The notes beneath the pieces were generated by a model. It saw only the letters and a list, made by a program, of their open reading frames with translations. It did not search any database and was not told where the DNA came from. The translations under genes and the position numbers were made by a program. Below are positions 26,959-36,942 of a DNA stretch of 64,000 nt, piece after piece. Origin of the DNA: Thioclava atlantica (GTDB taxonomy: Bacteria > Pseudomonadota > Alphaproteobacteria > Rhodobacterales > Rhodobacteraceae). Every line of letters begins with the position of its first letter. Within the stretch, counting starts at the first letter, position 1. The stretch covers positions 124,001 through 188,000 of the forward strand of contig NZ_AQRC01000005.1 in NCBI RefSeq assembly GCF_000737065.1, read 5' to 3'.

Positions 26959-28026
26959 TCAGTCCTCGGTCAGCGCGTCGTCTTCGCTCATATTGTCGAA
27001 TTCGAGCCCGTGGCTGGCGCGGATCTTGTCCTCGATCTCATAGGCGATATCGGGATGTTCGCGCAGGAAATTCTTCGCGTTCTCGCGCCCCTGCCCGATC
27101 CGCTCGTCGCCATAGGAATACCACGCGCCCGATTTCTCGACCACGCCGGCCTTGACGCCCAGATCGACCAGCTCGCCCATCTTCGAGATGCCTTCGCCAT
27201 ACATGATGTCGAATTCGACCTGCTTGAAGGGCGGCGCGACCTTGTTCTTGACGACCTTCACGCGGGTCTGGTTGCCCACCACCTCGTCGCGATCCTTGAT
27301 CGAGCCGATGCGGCGGATGTCGAGGCGCACGGAGGCGTAGAATTTCAGCGCGTTGCCGCCCGAGGTGGTTTCCGGCGAGCCGAACATCACGCCGATCTTC
27401 ATCCGGATCTGGTTGATGAAGATCACCATGCAGTTCGAACGGCCGATCGAGGCGGTGAGCTTGCGCATCGCCTGGCTCATCAGGCGGGCCTGGGCGCCCA
27501 CGGTGTGATCGCCCATATCGCCTTCGATTTCCGCCTTCGGGGTGAGCGCTGCGACCGAGTCCACGACCACGAGGCTCACCGCACCCGAGCGCACGAGCGT
27601 ATCGACGATCTCGAGCGCCTGCTCGCCGGTATCGGGCTGCGAGATCAGCAACTCGTCGAGATCGACGCCCAGCTTGCGCGCATAGCTCGGGTCGAGCGCG
27701 TGTTCGGCATCGACAAAGGCGCAGACGCCGCCCTTCTTCTGCTCTTCCGCGATCGCGTGGAGCGTCAGCGTCGTCTTGCCCGAGCTTTCGGGCCCATAGA
27801 TCTCGACGATCCGCCCCTTCGGCAGACCGCCGATCCCGAGCGCGATGTCGAGACCGAGCGAGCCGGTGGAGGTCGCCTCGATCTCGCGCGCGGGGGTTTC
27901 CCCGCCGAGCTTCATGATCGAGCCCTTGCCGAACTGCCGTTCGATCTGCGCCAGAGCCGAGTCGAGCGCCTTCTGCTTGTCTGCCTTGGAATTCTTGTCC
28001 ATCTCGAAAAGCTTCGCTACTGCCAT
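26959..28026 (-). CDS. recA: Recombinase RecA
   Basis: A 355-residue RecA for homologous recombination and SOS induction. Walker A is GPESSGKT (residues 78-85), Walker B is [13 protein letters not shown] near residue 150, and the L2 loop [17 protein letters not shown] follows. The C-terminal tail is acidic ([10 protein letters not shown]) as usual. ATG at 28024-28026 gives [14 protein letters not shown]; an internal ATG eight codons later (MDKNSK) is possible. A LexA site of the alphaproteobacterial type lies about 60 bp upstream, and a terminator follows. Confidence 0.98.
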   Translation of the reverse strand: MAVAKLFEMDKNSKADKQKALDSALAQIERQFGKGSIMKLGGETPAREIEATSTGSLGLDIALGIGGLPKGRIVEIYGPESSGKTTLTLHAIAEEQKKGGVCAFVDAEHALDPSYARKLGVDLDELLISQPDTGEQALEIVDTLVRSGAVSLVVVDSVAALTPKAEIEGDMGDHTVGAQARLMSQAMRKLTASIGRSNCMVIFINQIRMKIGVMFGSPETTSGGNALKFYASVRLDIRRIGSIKDRDEVVGNQTRVKVVKNKVAPPFKQVEFDIMYGEGISKMGELVDLGVKAGVVEKSGAWYSYGDERIGQGRENAKNFLREHPDIAYEIEDKIRASHGLEFDNMSEDDALTED

Positions 28027-28084
28027 TGTCCGCTTCCTTATTCCACAGACGGCGCGTGGCTACAATGCGGCCCGACGCCTGTAT

Positions 28085-28099
28085 GTTCACCTCATGTTC
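28085..28099. promoter_or_regulatory. Alphaproteobacterial SOS box upstream of recA
   Basis: GTTC-N7-GTTC (GTTCACCTCATGTTC) matches the direct-repeat LexA site known in alphaproteobacteria exactly. It lies 59 bp upstream of the recA ATG, where LexA would cover the promoter. Confidence 0.85.
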
Positions 28100-28232
28100 C
28101 GCCCTCACTATGGGTACGAAAGCGGAACATTTCAATCAATTTCTTCCAGATCCAGATAATCGCGCTAAGGTTAACAGGAGGTTTCCGCCAATGAGAGCTG
28201 GCCGTGCCGCGTCATCCCTCCGCGGGGCGCGC

Positions 28233-30707
28233 TCAATTCGCGTTGGCGACGGGCGCGGGCTGAACGTCCTGATCGGGTTCGGCCAACTGGTTCTGCACCG
28301 TCGTCGTCAGCTCGCTCAGCGAGAACGGCTTGGGCAGGAAGACGGAGTTGCGCACCGGCGTGGTGCCGTCCCGGAAAACATCCTCCGCATAGCCCGAGAC
28401 GAAGACGGTCCTGGTCCCCGGTCGGGTCTCGAGCGCCTTGCGCACCCAGCTCGGCCCGTCGAGCCCGGGCATGATCACGTCGGTGACGAAGATATCCACC
28501 ACGAGATCGGGATCTTCGAGCAGCGAGAGCGCCTCCTCCGCGCTGTCGGCCTCGAGCACCGTGAAGCCGCGCAGTTTCAGGGCCCGCGAGGCGAAGGCGC
28601 GGACCGGCGCCTCATCCTCGACGAGAAGCACCGTCGCATCCCCCCAGCGGGTGAGAGCGCCCTTCGCGGGCATGAGGGCGAGCCCCTCCGCCGCCGCGTG
28701 CGGCGGCCTTGCGGACTCCCAGCTTTGATTGACACTCGGCAACATCGGGTCGGGGACCGTCGTCTCCTCTTCGGCAGCGTCGCGCGCGTCGGCAAGCCGC
28801 TCGTGCGCGGGCAGGTAGATCGTGAAGGTCGTTCCCGCGCCGACCGCCGACTCGCAGAAGATGTAGCCACCGGTCTGCTTGACGATCCCGTAGGCGGTCG
28901 ACAGCCCCAGACCCGTCCCCTCCCCGGTGCGTTTGGTCGTGAAGAACGGCTCGAAGATCTTGCCGATCTTCTCGGGCGCGATGCCCACCCCCTCGTCGGA
29001 AACCCGGATCACGACATATCTGCCGCGCGGAACGGTGGCCCGGTCGAATCTTTGGTCCGCATCGAGATTGGCCATCTCGGTCTCGACCCTGATCTGTCCG
29101 CCCTCGGGCATCGCGTCGCGCGCATTCACCACGAGGTTCATGATCACCTGTTCGAGCTGCCGTTTATCGGCACGGATCGGGGCCAGATCGGACGCATGAG
29201 AAACGGTCAACGCGGTCCGCTCGCCCACGAGGCGATTGAGAAGATGCGTCAGGTCGGCGAGCGTTTCGCGCAGATCGAGGCTCTGCGGCTTGAGCGTCTG
29301 CTTGCGCGAATAGGCCAGAAGCTGACCGACCAGCGCCGCGGCGCGGTTCGCGTTCTGGCTGATCTGGTCGAGATCCGCATAATCGGGATCGTTCTTGTCA
29401 TGGCGCAGCATGAGCAGATCGCAATGGCCCGAGATCGCGGTGAGCAGGTTGTTGAAATCATGCGCCACCCCGCCCGCGAGCTGGCCGATCGCCTACATCT
29501 TCTGGCTCTGTACGAATTGCGCCTCGAGCGTCTTGAGCTGCGTCGCATCGGAGAGCACCGCGAGAAGGCCGGCGCGCCCGTTCTCGAGGATGCGCGAGAG
29601 CGTCACCTGCAGGAATACCTCGCGCTCGCCGTGACGGGCGCGCAAAACCTCGGGCCGTCCATCCGCGCGCCCGGCAAGCGCATCGGTCACCCAATCGGAG
29701 ACCGGCCGGCCGAGCCCTTCGAGCAGATCCGACAGACGTGTCTGGGTCTCGATCCGGCCGAGCAGCCCGCGGGCCGCGCGGTTGGCGGCCTGCACCTTGC
29801 CATGGGCGCTCAGTTTGATGAGCGCGACCGGGAGCGCCTCGAAATGCGCACCCTCGGCATCACGCCGCTGGCTGGCGATCGGCAGCAGATACACTTCCGA
29901 ACGCCCGCCCGCCCCGTCGATCTGCGCGACGACCGCGGTGACCGGCCCGGCCTCGGCGCGGATCTCGTGCTCTTCGCCCGAGCGCAGCGGCAGGTCGGTG
30001 AATATCCGGTCGAGCGACCGCACCCTTTCGCCCACGAGCCGCCGCAGCGCCTCGTTCATGAAAAGGATCGTGCCGCCTTTCGACACCGTGAGCATCGGCA
30101 GGCTGATCGTCTCCGCGCCGCGTCCGCCGATCACACGTTCGGCCATATCCTCGAGCCGCCACAGATAGTCGGACGCGCCGACCCGGTGCACCGAGAGCCG
30201 CAGATGCCCCCGGCGGGTGACGAGATCCTCGCGCGCAGCGCCGGTCGCCACCGCCTTGTTCTTCAGGCGCCGGAGCACGCCCCCCGGATCGGCGAACAGC
30301 TCCGCCAGCGTCCGCGTGAGCGCCTGCCCCCCGCGCGAGCCGAAGCGTTCCAGCGCGGCGCGGTTCTGATACCCGATTTCTCCCTGCTCATTGGTGGCGA
30401 AGCTGGGCGAGGCGTCATTCGCGATGAATTGCGAGAGCGCCTCCTGCAACCGGCCATGGCGCCGCTTCTCGACGAAGAAGGCGCCACGCATCGCGATCGA
30501 GGTGACGAGAAGCGTGCCGGCCACCGAGAACAGCGCCCAGGTCGTCGCGCGATCGGGGATGAGCACGGCCAGACCCGCGGCGAGAACTGCGGCAAGCGCC
30601 AGGTAGACTGCCCCCGGCGCGAGCGACGCCATCGTCTTGGACAGGGGTTGCAGCGCCAGCTCGTTCCGCCCCACGCCAGCCTCCTCGATTGAATCATCTC
30701 GATCCAT
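28233..30707 (-). pseudogene. cckA: Hybrid histidine kinase CckA interrupted by an in-frame TAG
   Basis: One reading frame of 824 codons interrupted by TAG at 29493-29495. Before it: two membrane segments (about residues 31-75) and PAS-like domains (404 residues ending QFVQSQKM). After it, same frame: AIGQLAGGVAHDFNNLL with the phosphorylated His416, ATPase boxes (NLVVNARDAM, SDEGVGI, GEGTGLGLSTAYG) and a receiver with VTDVIMPGLDG. CckA proteins read QKMEAIGQLAGG here, so one base change (GAG to TAG) explains the break. As written the first product lacks the kinase; the second part has no ribosome site, only a GTG at 29468. CckA heads the CckA-ChpT-CtrA phosphorelay controlling motility and gene transfer agents in this order. 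It may be a real mutation, a suppressed codon or a sequencing error. Confidence 0.93.
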
Positions 30708-30722
30708 AGCGCGGCAAAAGGA

Positions 30723-30737
30723 TTAACACCGCCCTAA
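30723..30737. promoter_or_regulatory. Possible CtrA half-site pair upstream of cckA
   Basis: TTAA-N7-CTAA lies 16 bp upstream of the cckA ATG, one mismatch from the CtrA consensus TTAA-N7-TTAA. It could reflect feedback from CtrA, the end point of the CckA relay, but a match of this length arises by chance fairly often. Confidence 0.3.
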
Positions 30738-30784
30738 GAGGACTAGATATTCAACCTCGGATTGTGTCAATCGCGAAGCCGGGA

Positions 30785-31948
30785 TCAGCGACGCTCGAAT
30801 TGCGCGACGAAGAACCCGTCGCCGCCGTCGAGCGGGCTGAAGGCGCGCTGCTCGAGCAGGTGAAACCCGCTCTCCCGGGCGAACCGCGCGGCCTGTGCCT
30901 CGTTCTCCGCCTCGAAGAGCGAGCAGGTCATGTAGACGAGCCGCCCGCCGGGCGCGACGCAGTGCGAGGCCTCCGAAAGGATCCGCGCCTGCAGGGCGAC
31001 AAGCTCCTCGAGACGCTCGGGCGTGAGGCGCCATTTCGCCTCGGGCGTGCGCCGCCACGTGCCCGAGCCCGAACAGGGCGCGTCGACGAGAACCAGATCG
31101 TAGCCCGTGCCGGGATCGCCGGGTGCGCGAAGAGCGATCCGGGTGCCCGCGCGCTCCGCCCGAACGGGGATGTCACGCATCCGCCCCGCATCGACGTCAT
31201 GGGCCGAGATCCGCGCCTCGTGGCAGGCCGCCGCGAGCGCGAGCGCCTTGCCGCCGCCGCCCGCGCAGTAATCAAGACAGCTCTGCCCCGCCACGAGCGG
31301 CACCCGGGCGATTGCGGCCTGCGAACTCGCATCCTGCAATTCCACCAGCCCCTCGCGCCAGGCGCGCGATTGCTGGATCCGGCGGGCACCCGCACCCAGT
31401 TCGAGAGCCGTTTCGGCGAGCGGATGCGGCCGGGCTTCGATCCCGTCCTCCTCCAGCGCGGCGATCGCCGCCCCGCGCGAGACCCGCGCGCGGTTCACCC
31501 GCACGAAAACGGGGGCCCGGTGGCGCATCGCTTCGGCCACGGCCGGACATTCCTCGCCGAAACGGGCCTGCAGGGGCGCGAGCAGCCAGTCGGGCCAATC
31601 GCGCAGCGCGAGATCTTCGGGAACGGGCCGATCGAGACGCGCACGCTCCTCATCGCTCAAGGGCGCGGGGGCGAACCGTTCGCCCGAGAATACAGTCTCG
31701 GGCGCCTCTCCCTGAAGCCGGATCAGGCCGAGCACCAGAGCGCGGCCGCCCTGCCCGCCCCCGAGCGCCGCACAGCTTCCCCGGCACCGCAACACGTCAT
31801 AGACATGGTCACGGATCGCGGCCCGGTCCTTCGAGCCCGCGAAGCGATGCGCGCGCGCCCAGTTCGTTAGACACCGCTCGGCAGGCGCGCCCGCGGCGAT
31901 CTCGTCGAGAATGTCGATGGCGGCTGCATAGCGCGCGGCGGGCGTCAT
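30785..31948 (-). CDS. RsmB/NOP2-family rRNA cytosine methyltransferase
   Basis: A 387-residue SAM-dependent RNA m5C methyltransferase. The N-terminal NusB-like helical domain (MTPAARYAAAIDILDEI) is followed by the catalytic domain with the SAM-binding CAGGGGKALALAA (near residue 228), DAPCSGSGTWRR and TCSLFEAENE, which supply the two catalytic cysteines. I start at the ATG at 31946-31948, the family N-terminus, rather than 26 codons upstream. The likely target is 16S rRNA, but the family has several members and the exact site cannot be fixed. It lies 77 bp upstream of cckA on the same strand. Confidence 0.92.
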   Translation of the reverse strand: MTPAARYAAAIDILDEIAAGAPAERCLTNWARAHRFAGSKDRAAIRDHVYDVLRCRGSCAALGGGQGGRALVLGLIRLQGEAPETVFSGERFAPAPLSDEERARLDRPVPEDLALRDWPDWLLAPLQARFGEECPAVAEAMRHRAPVFVRVNRARVSRGAAIAALEEDGIEARPHPLAETALELGAGARRIQQSRAWREGLVELQDASSQAAIARVPLVAGQSCLDYCAGGGGKALALAAACHEARISAHDVDAGRMRDIPVRAERAGTRIALRAPGDPGTGYDLVLVDAPCSGSGTWRRTPEAKWRLTPERLEELVALQARILSEASHCVAPGGRLVYMTCSLFEAENEAQAARFARESGFHLLEQRAFSPLDGGDGFFVAQFERR

Positions 31949-32175
31949 GGCGCGGATCTCCGAAAATTGTCCTGCCGTCTCTACCGCGCGACCCGGGAGG
32001 GCGCAACGCAGCCGGCGACCTGGCACGAGGCCAGACAGTTTCCGTTAGTGATAAAAAAGGCGACTTTACCGCATTTTTGCCACGTTTCACCTCCAATAAA
32101 AGTCTTTGCGACATGCGAAACGGCCGGTTTGCGCCATGCGAATGTCGAAATGGTTAATGGTGAGGCGCAGCGAAG

Positions 32176-32565
32176 ATGCGTTACTGTCAGTACTGGGTGA
32201 AAGATGAAGAGGGCTCGACCACGATCGAGTCCCTGTTCTGGATTCCGTTCTTCATCTTCCTGATGGCGATCACGGTCGACATCTCGATGATCTTCAACGC
32301 CCATGCGCGTATCCTCGGCATCATCCAGGACGTCGACAGGTCCTATTCAGTCGGGCGCATCGCGGATGACCAATCCGCCGAAGACACGGTGCGCAACATG
32401 CTCTCGCAATATGGCGACTCCCTGTCGGTCACCACCTCGGTCAATAACGGCGTGATCGGAACGACCGTGAAAGTGCCGATGTCGAAACTGGTCGCAACCG
32501 GATTTCTGGGGAATTTCCTCTCGGCCGAACTGACCGTTCAGGATTTCCGCTTCAAGGAGATGTGA
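32176..32565 (+). CDS. TadE-like pilus assembly or secreted membrane protein
   Basis: A 129-residue protein with a single N-terminal membrane helix (about residues 19-40) preceded by EEGSTTIESLFWIPFF, the TadE signature in which an acidic/Gly/Ser stretch precedes a conserved Glu at the fifth position of the helix. Such proteins are pseudopilins processed by TadV in Flp (tight adherence) pilus systems. It lies 1 bp before the TadG-like gene; no tadA, tadB/C or flp is present, so the rest of the apparatus would be elsewhere or these act alone. Confidence 0.82.
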   Translation: MRYCQYWVKDEEGSTTIESLFWIPFFIFLMAITVDISMIFNAHARILGIIQDVDRSYSVGRIADDQSAEDTVRNMLSQYGDSLSVTTSVNNGVIGTTVKVPMSKLVATGFLGNFLSAELTVQDFRFKEM

Positions 32566-32566
32566 G

Positions 32567-33877
32567 ATGAGCCGCCAGGGTCTTCGTCGCTTTGCAGCCT
32601 CGCAAGAAGGCGCGATCACACCGTTCGCGCTCCTCTGGCTCATGCTCACCCTTACCGTGGGCAGTCTCGCCGTCGACGTCTCGAACGCCTATCGCGAACG
32701 CACCCAGATGCAGGACGCGGTCGATGCCACGGCCCTCGGCGCGGTCTATCTCGAATCCGATCCCAAGATCTCCGTCGACGAGGCCCGCCAGAGAGCCGTC
32801 GCGGTTGGACAGGCCAATCTCGGGCAGGACGCAAGTTCGGTGATCACGCCCGAGGATGTCGTCTTCGGTTATTACGACGACACCAACGACACTTTCACCA
32901 CCACCTATACGGCGGGCGAGGCCCTCACCCGCGCCGTGAAGGTGACAGCGCATCGCGACGCCGAGCGGAACAACGAGACCCCCACCTTCATGGCGCGGCT
33001 CGCGGGGAAATTCGGCTGGACGATCCGGACCTCCGCCATCGCCGAGGCCTATCGCCCGAAATGCCTGACCGAGGGGTTGAGCGCGAATGGCGTGATCGAC
33101 CTGCAGTCGGGCAACACGTTCAAATCGGGCTTCTGCCTCTACGCCCGGGCCTATGTCTCGCTCAATCAGAACAATATCTTCGAGCCCGGAAGCATCGTCT
33201 CGATGCCCGATGTGAACAATCTCGACATACCCGCTTCCGGATTTTCCAGGAATGACGGGCTGGCAGAGGCGCTGCGCAACGCCTTCTACGACCTGCGCAT
33301 CCTCAACCAGCTGAGCACGAAGATCGACGATCTGCGTTCCGGCGCCGCGACCATGCCCTCCTATATCACCGACCCATCGATCACCACGATCAGCAAGAGC
33401 AAGATCGACACCAGCGAATTCCAGCCGGGACATGTCTACGAACTGAGCTGCAGCGGGTCGAAGGCGCATATCGACGGAACCACGATCAAGGACGCGGTGA
33501 TCTTCGCGAGCTGTCCGGTGGTGTTCGGCAATGGCGTGGCGCTCGAAAACGTGATCTTCGCGAACACCTCGACCAGCGACCGGAGCTTCTCCGCGCCCAG
33601 CGGCTTGCGCCTTGGCGCGAACGACAGTTGCGCATCGGGAGGCGGGGTGCAGATCCTCACGCTCGGCGGTGTCGGCTCCGCCGCCAAGGTCGAATTCTAC
33701 GGCAGCCAGATCATCGCCGCGCGCGATGTGAACTTCGCCGCACAAGCCAATGGCGTGCAAGGCATTTCCGTCATTGCCGGCGGCAAGATCGACGGCACCT
33801 CGAACTCCACTTTCGGGCATTGCGGCAGCGGCATGGATTCGAGCTTCGACCTGCAGTATTTCCGTCTGCGCGCCTGA
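32567..33877 (+). CDS. TadG-like Flp pilus protein
   Basis: A 436-residue protein with the TadG N-terminus: SQEGAITPFALLWLMLTLTVGSLAVDVSNAYRERTQMQDAVDATALGA, a membrane helix (about residues 18-40) then a helical segment of the putative Flp pilus-assembly domain. The remainder is an extracytoplasmic beta-rich region with four or more cysteines (KCLTEGLS, SGFCLYA, LSCSGSK, FASCPV, DSCASGG, HCGSG) that may form disulfides. It has no von Willebrand A domain, unlike larger TadG proteins. It is coupled to the TadE-like gene; adhesion is the probable role. Confidence 0.82.
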   Translation: MSRQGLRRFAASQEGAITPFALLWLMLTLTVGSLAVDVSNAYRERTQMQDAVDATALGAVYLESDPKISVDEARQRAVAVGQANLGQDASSVITPEDVVFGYYDDTNDTFTTTYTAGEALTRAVKVTAHRDAERNNETPTFMARLAGKFGWTIRTSAIAEAYRPKCLTEGLSANGVIDLQSGNTFKSGFCLYARAYVSLNQNNIFEPGSIVSMPDVNNLDIPASGFSRNDGLAEALRNAFYDLRILNQLSTKIDDLRSGAATMPSYITDPSITTISKSKIDTSEFQPGHVYELSCSGSKAHIDGTTIKDAVIFASCPVVFGNGVALENVIFANTSTSDRSFSAPSGLRLGANDSCASGGGVQILTLGGVGSAAKVEFYGSQIIAARDVNFAAQANGVQGISVIAGGKIDGTSNSTFGHCGSGMDSSFDLQYFRLRA

Positions 33878-33982
33878 GCGGAGAGCCAGAGGGAACAGCC
33901 TCGGCGTGAACCGCGGGGGGCCGGCCTTTCCGGCCCGTCCGCGTTGCAACCACCGTCTATTGATCGGTTGCCCGTGGCTGCA

Positions 33983-35410
33983 CTATTCGCCCGCTTCGCG
34001 CAGATAGACGTCCTCGTAGCGCGTGATGTCATCCTCACCGAGATAGCCGCCGGTCTGGACCTCGATCAGCACCATCGGCAGCTTGCCCGGGTTTTCCATC
34101 CGGTGCCGCGCGCCGATCGGAATATAGACGGACTCGTTTTCCGTCACGAGGCGCGTCGCCTCCCCGATCGTGACCTGGGCCGTGCCCTGAACGACGATCC
34201 AGTGTTCGGCGCGGTGGTGATGGCTTTGCAGGCTCAGCGCGGCGCCGGGCTTCACCACGATCCGCTTGACCTGGAACCGCTCTCCGAGCGCGAGGCGCTC
34301 GAACCAGCCCCAGGGGCGGTGATCGCGCGGGAAATCCGTGGCCTGAGCGGCGTTGCGCGCCCTGAGCGCGCTCACCGCCCGGCGCACCTCCTGCGCGCGC
34401 GACTTGTCGGCCACGAGGACCGCATCGGGCATCGCGACCGCGATTATCCCCTCGAGCCCCAGCCCGACAAGCTCGAGCCGCGGATCCTCCGAGCGCAGAA
34501 GGCTGTCGCGGCATTCGATCGCCGTGGCCGGGCCCGAGAGTGCAACCCCATCGCCCGTACCCGGCACGCTGCGGCGCACGCCCTCCCAATCGCCCAGATC
34601 CGACCAGCCGCCCGAGAACGGCATCGCGACGAGGTTCCGGGCCTTTTCCATCACCGCATAGTCGATCGAGACGTCTTCGGCCCGGCTCCACGCCTCGGGA
34701 TCGAGGCGAAGGAACCCCAGATCCTGCCGCGCTTTCGCCAGCGCGGCCGAGACCGGGTCCAACAGGGCCCCGGCATGGGCTTCGAAAGCGGCGCGAATGG
34801 TGGGCGCCGTGAAAAGGAAGATGCCCGCATTCCAGAGATGGCGCCCGCTTTGCGCCATCCGGGCGGCCGCCTCGGGCCCCGGTTTCTCGATGAAGGCCTT
34901 GAGCGCGCGCGGGGCCCCGTCCGCCGTGTCGCCCTCGCCCAATTCTAGATAGCCGTATCCGGTTTCCGCGCGGTCCGGCGCGATCCCGAAGGTCACGATC
35001 TTGCCTGCGCGCGCGGCTGGCACCGCCGCCACGACCGCGTCGCGAAACGCCTGCGCATCCGCGATCAGGTGATCGGAGGGCGCCACCAGCATCAGCGCAT
35101 CGGGCGAGGTCTGCGCGCACCACAGCGCAGCCGCGAGGATCGCGGGAGCGGTGTTGCGCGGGCCGGGCTCCAGGATCACGGCGGCCGGATCGACCCCGAG
35201 CGCCGATAATTGTTCGGCCGCGATGAAGCGAAACGCCGCTTGGGTAAGCACCACGGGCGCGGCGAACCCTTCGCCCGAAAGCCGTTCCGCCGTCGCCTGG
35301 AACAGGCTGCGCGTTCCGGCCAGTTCGGAGAATTGCTTGGGGTAGCTGCGGCGCGAGAGCGGCCAGAGCCGCGTGCCCGATCCACCGGCAAGAAGTACAG
35401 GGGTGATCAT
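33983..35410 (-). CDS. manC: Mannose-1-phosphate guanylyltransferase / mannose-6-phosphate isomerase
   Basis: A 475-residue bifunctional type II enzyme making GDP-mannose for surface polysaccharides. The nucleotidyltransferase motif LLAGGSGTRLWPLSR is at residues 6-20, FIEKP near residue 176 and WNAGIFLF near 199; the C-terminal cupin (RPWGWFERLALGERFQVKRI and SHHHRAEHWIVVQG) is the type II phosphomannose isomerase with metal-binding histidines. Both activities appear intact. It stands alone between the TadG-like gene and the photolyase, with glycosyltransferase genes about 5 kb away. Confidence 0.95.
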   Translation of the reverse strand: MITPVLLAGGSGTRLWPLSRRSYPKQFSELAGTRSLFQATAERLSGEGFAAPVVLTQAAFRFIAAEQLSALGVDPAAVILEPGPRNTAPAILAAALWCAQTSPDALMLVAPSDHLIADAQAFRDAVVAAVPAARAGKIVTFGIAPDRAETGYGYLELGEGDTADGAPRALKAFIEKPGPEAAARMAQSGRHLWNAGIFLFTAPTIRAAFEAHAGALLDPVSAALAKARQDLGFLRLDPEAWSRAEDVSIDYAVMEKARNLVAMPFSGGWSDLGDWEGVRRSVPGTGDGVALSGPATAIECRDSLLRSEDPRLELVGLGLEGIIAVAMPDAVLVADKSRAQEVRRAVSALRARNAAQATDFPRDHRPWGWFERLALGERFQVKRIVVKPGAALSLQSHHHRAEHWIVVQGTAQVTIGEATRLVTENESVYIPIGARHRMENPGKLPMVLIEVQTGGYLGEDDITRYEDVYLREAGE

Positions 35411-35529
35411 TGCGGCCTCCCACGCTAAGGGCGCGCTTTTGCGCGCTCGATGGAAGGCTCACACGGACATACCTAATGTCCGGTTAACCGGTGAAAATAC
35501 CCTGTCGCGGACACCGGGACGAACCGATC

Positions 35530-36942
35530 TCACCCGCGATGGCGCTGATAGGCCTTGAGCGCGCGCTCGCGGCCCTCCTTGAGATCGACGATCCGCTCCG
35601 GATAGGCTTGGTCGGGCGAGAGGTTCCAGCTTCGTGGCACCGCGTCGAAATAAGCACGCGCGGTCGCGGGCGGGGTCGACTGGCCCTCGGCGATGAAATC
35701 GCGCCGGTAGCGCCCGTCGGGATCGAATTTCTCGGCCTGCGTCGCGGGGTTGAAGACGCGGAAATAGGGCGCCGCATCGGGGCCGGGCCCGGCCACCCAT
35801 TGCCAACCCATCGCGTTCGAGGCCGGATCCCAGTCGATCAGGCAGTCCTCGAACCAGCGCAGCCCCACGCGCCAATCCGTCATCAGGTGCTTGGTCAGAT
35901 AGGAGGCGACGATCATCCGCGCGCGGTTATGCATGGTCCCGGTCACATACATCTCGCGCATTGCGGCATCGACGAAGGGCTCGCCGGTCATTCCGCGTCG
36001 CCACGCCTCGGCGTCGTTATTGTCGGGCCGCCAGCCGAAACCGTTCCACTCCTCGCGCCAGTTGCGTTCGGCCATGTCGGGCCAGTGATAGAACAGATGC
36101 CAGGCGAATTCGCGCCACACGAGTTCCTTGAGGAAATGCTCGGCCCCCTGCGCGCCCTCCTCGAGATGCCGCCAGCCCGCATGCCAGATCGCGCGCGGCG
36201 AAATCTCTCCATAGGTGAGGTTCTCCGAGAGCCCCGAGGTCGCCCCGGAGGCCGGAAAATCGCGCCGCGACTTGTACTGCCCGATATGGTCGCGCAGGAA
36301 GGCGGCGAGCCGACCCTGCGCCGCCCGCTCGCCGACGTGAACATGCGCCGCGACCACTTCCGCGCCCCGCCGCATCGCAGATCCCATCGCCCAGTCATCG
36401 ATCTTTTCGCTGATTGGCCAATCGGTTGGCGGGCGAAGTTCCGATACCGTCTTAACTGGTGCCGCGATCAGGCGCCCCTTCACCGCGCGCCAGAAAGGGC
36501 TGTAGACCTTGTAGGGCTCTCCCTGCCCGGTCTCGACGGTCCAGGGTTCGAACAGCAGATGGCCCGGATGGCTCTGCGCGCTCAGCCCATCCGCCTTGAG
36601 GCCCGATTTCACCGCCGCGTCGCGGTCCCGGCTCGGCTTGTCATAGAGGCGCGACCAGTGAACCTCTTGCGCCCCGGTTTCGGAGACCAGATCGCGCAGC
36701 ACCTCGAGCGGCTCGCCGCGCCGCAGGATCAGGCGGGATCCTTTCTCTTGCAGCGCCTTCGCGAACGCGTCGATTGCGAGACCGAGCCGCCATTTCGGCG
36801 CCGCACCGAGCGCCTCGACCTGCGCGTCATGGATGAAGACGGGAATGACGGGCCGACCGTTCGCCGCCGCGGCGGCCATCGCCGGGTGATCGTGAAACCG
36901 AAAATCGCGCCGCAGCCATAACAGGGCCGGTCTGTCGCTCAT
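35530..36942 (-). CDS. phrB: Deoxyribodipyrimidine photolyase (cryptochrome/photolyase family)
   Basis: A 470-residue class I DNA photolyase that uses light to split cyclobutane pyrimidine dimers, with FAD and an antenna pigment. The N-terminal domain begins PALLWLRRDFRFHDHPA; the FAD-binding domain has GEPFVDAAMREMYVTGTMHNRARM and SNAMGWQWVAGPGPDAAPYFR, with the conserved Trp and Asn residues. I start at the ATG at 36940-36942 with GGGAGG upstream; an open frame extends 88 codons further but has no coding character. No LexA site is seen upstream. Confidence 0.95.
   Translation of the reverse strand: MSDRPALLWLRRDFRFHDHPAMAAAAANGRPVIPVFIHDAQVEALGAAPKWRLGLAIDAFAKALQEKGSRLILRRGEPLEVLRDLVSETGAQEVHWSRLYDKPSRDRDAAVKSGLKADGLSAQSHPGHLLFEPWTVETGQGEPYKVYSPFWRAVKGRLIAAPVKTVSELRPPTDWPISEKIDDWAMGSAMRRGAEVVAAHVHVGERAAQGRLAAFLRDHIGQYKSRRDFPASGATSGLSENLTYGEISPRAIWHAGWRHLEEGAQGAEHFLKELVWREFAWHLFYHWPDMAERNWREEWNGFGWRPDNNDAEAWRRGMTGEPFVDAAMREMYVTGTMHNRARMIVASYLTKHLMTDWRVGLRWFEDCLIDWDPASNAMGWQWVAGPGPDAAPYFRVFNPATQAEKFDPDGRYRRDFIAEGQSTPPATARAYFDAVPRSWNLSPDQAYPERIVDLKEGRERALKAYQRHRG

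Noticed and set aside
24198-27155. 985-codon plus-strand open frame opposite alaS
   Set aside because: Antisense of a conserved synthetase; composition is that of a shadow frame.
29468-29493. Re-initiation at a GTG just after the cckA TAG
   Set aside because: No ribosome site precedes that GTG, and the product would begin at the phosphorylated His region, missing part of the dimerisation helix.
28026-30692. 888-codon plus-strand open frame opposite cckA
   Set aside because: Complement of CckA coding sequence; its length only reflects base composition and says nothing about the TAG.
32176-33877. Complete Flp/Tad pilus locus
   Set aside because: Only TadE- and TadG-like genes are present; no pilin, ATPase, secretin or prepilin peptidase is seen.
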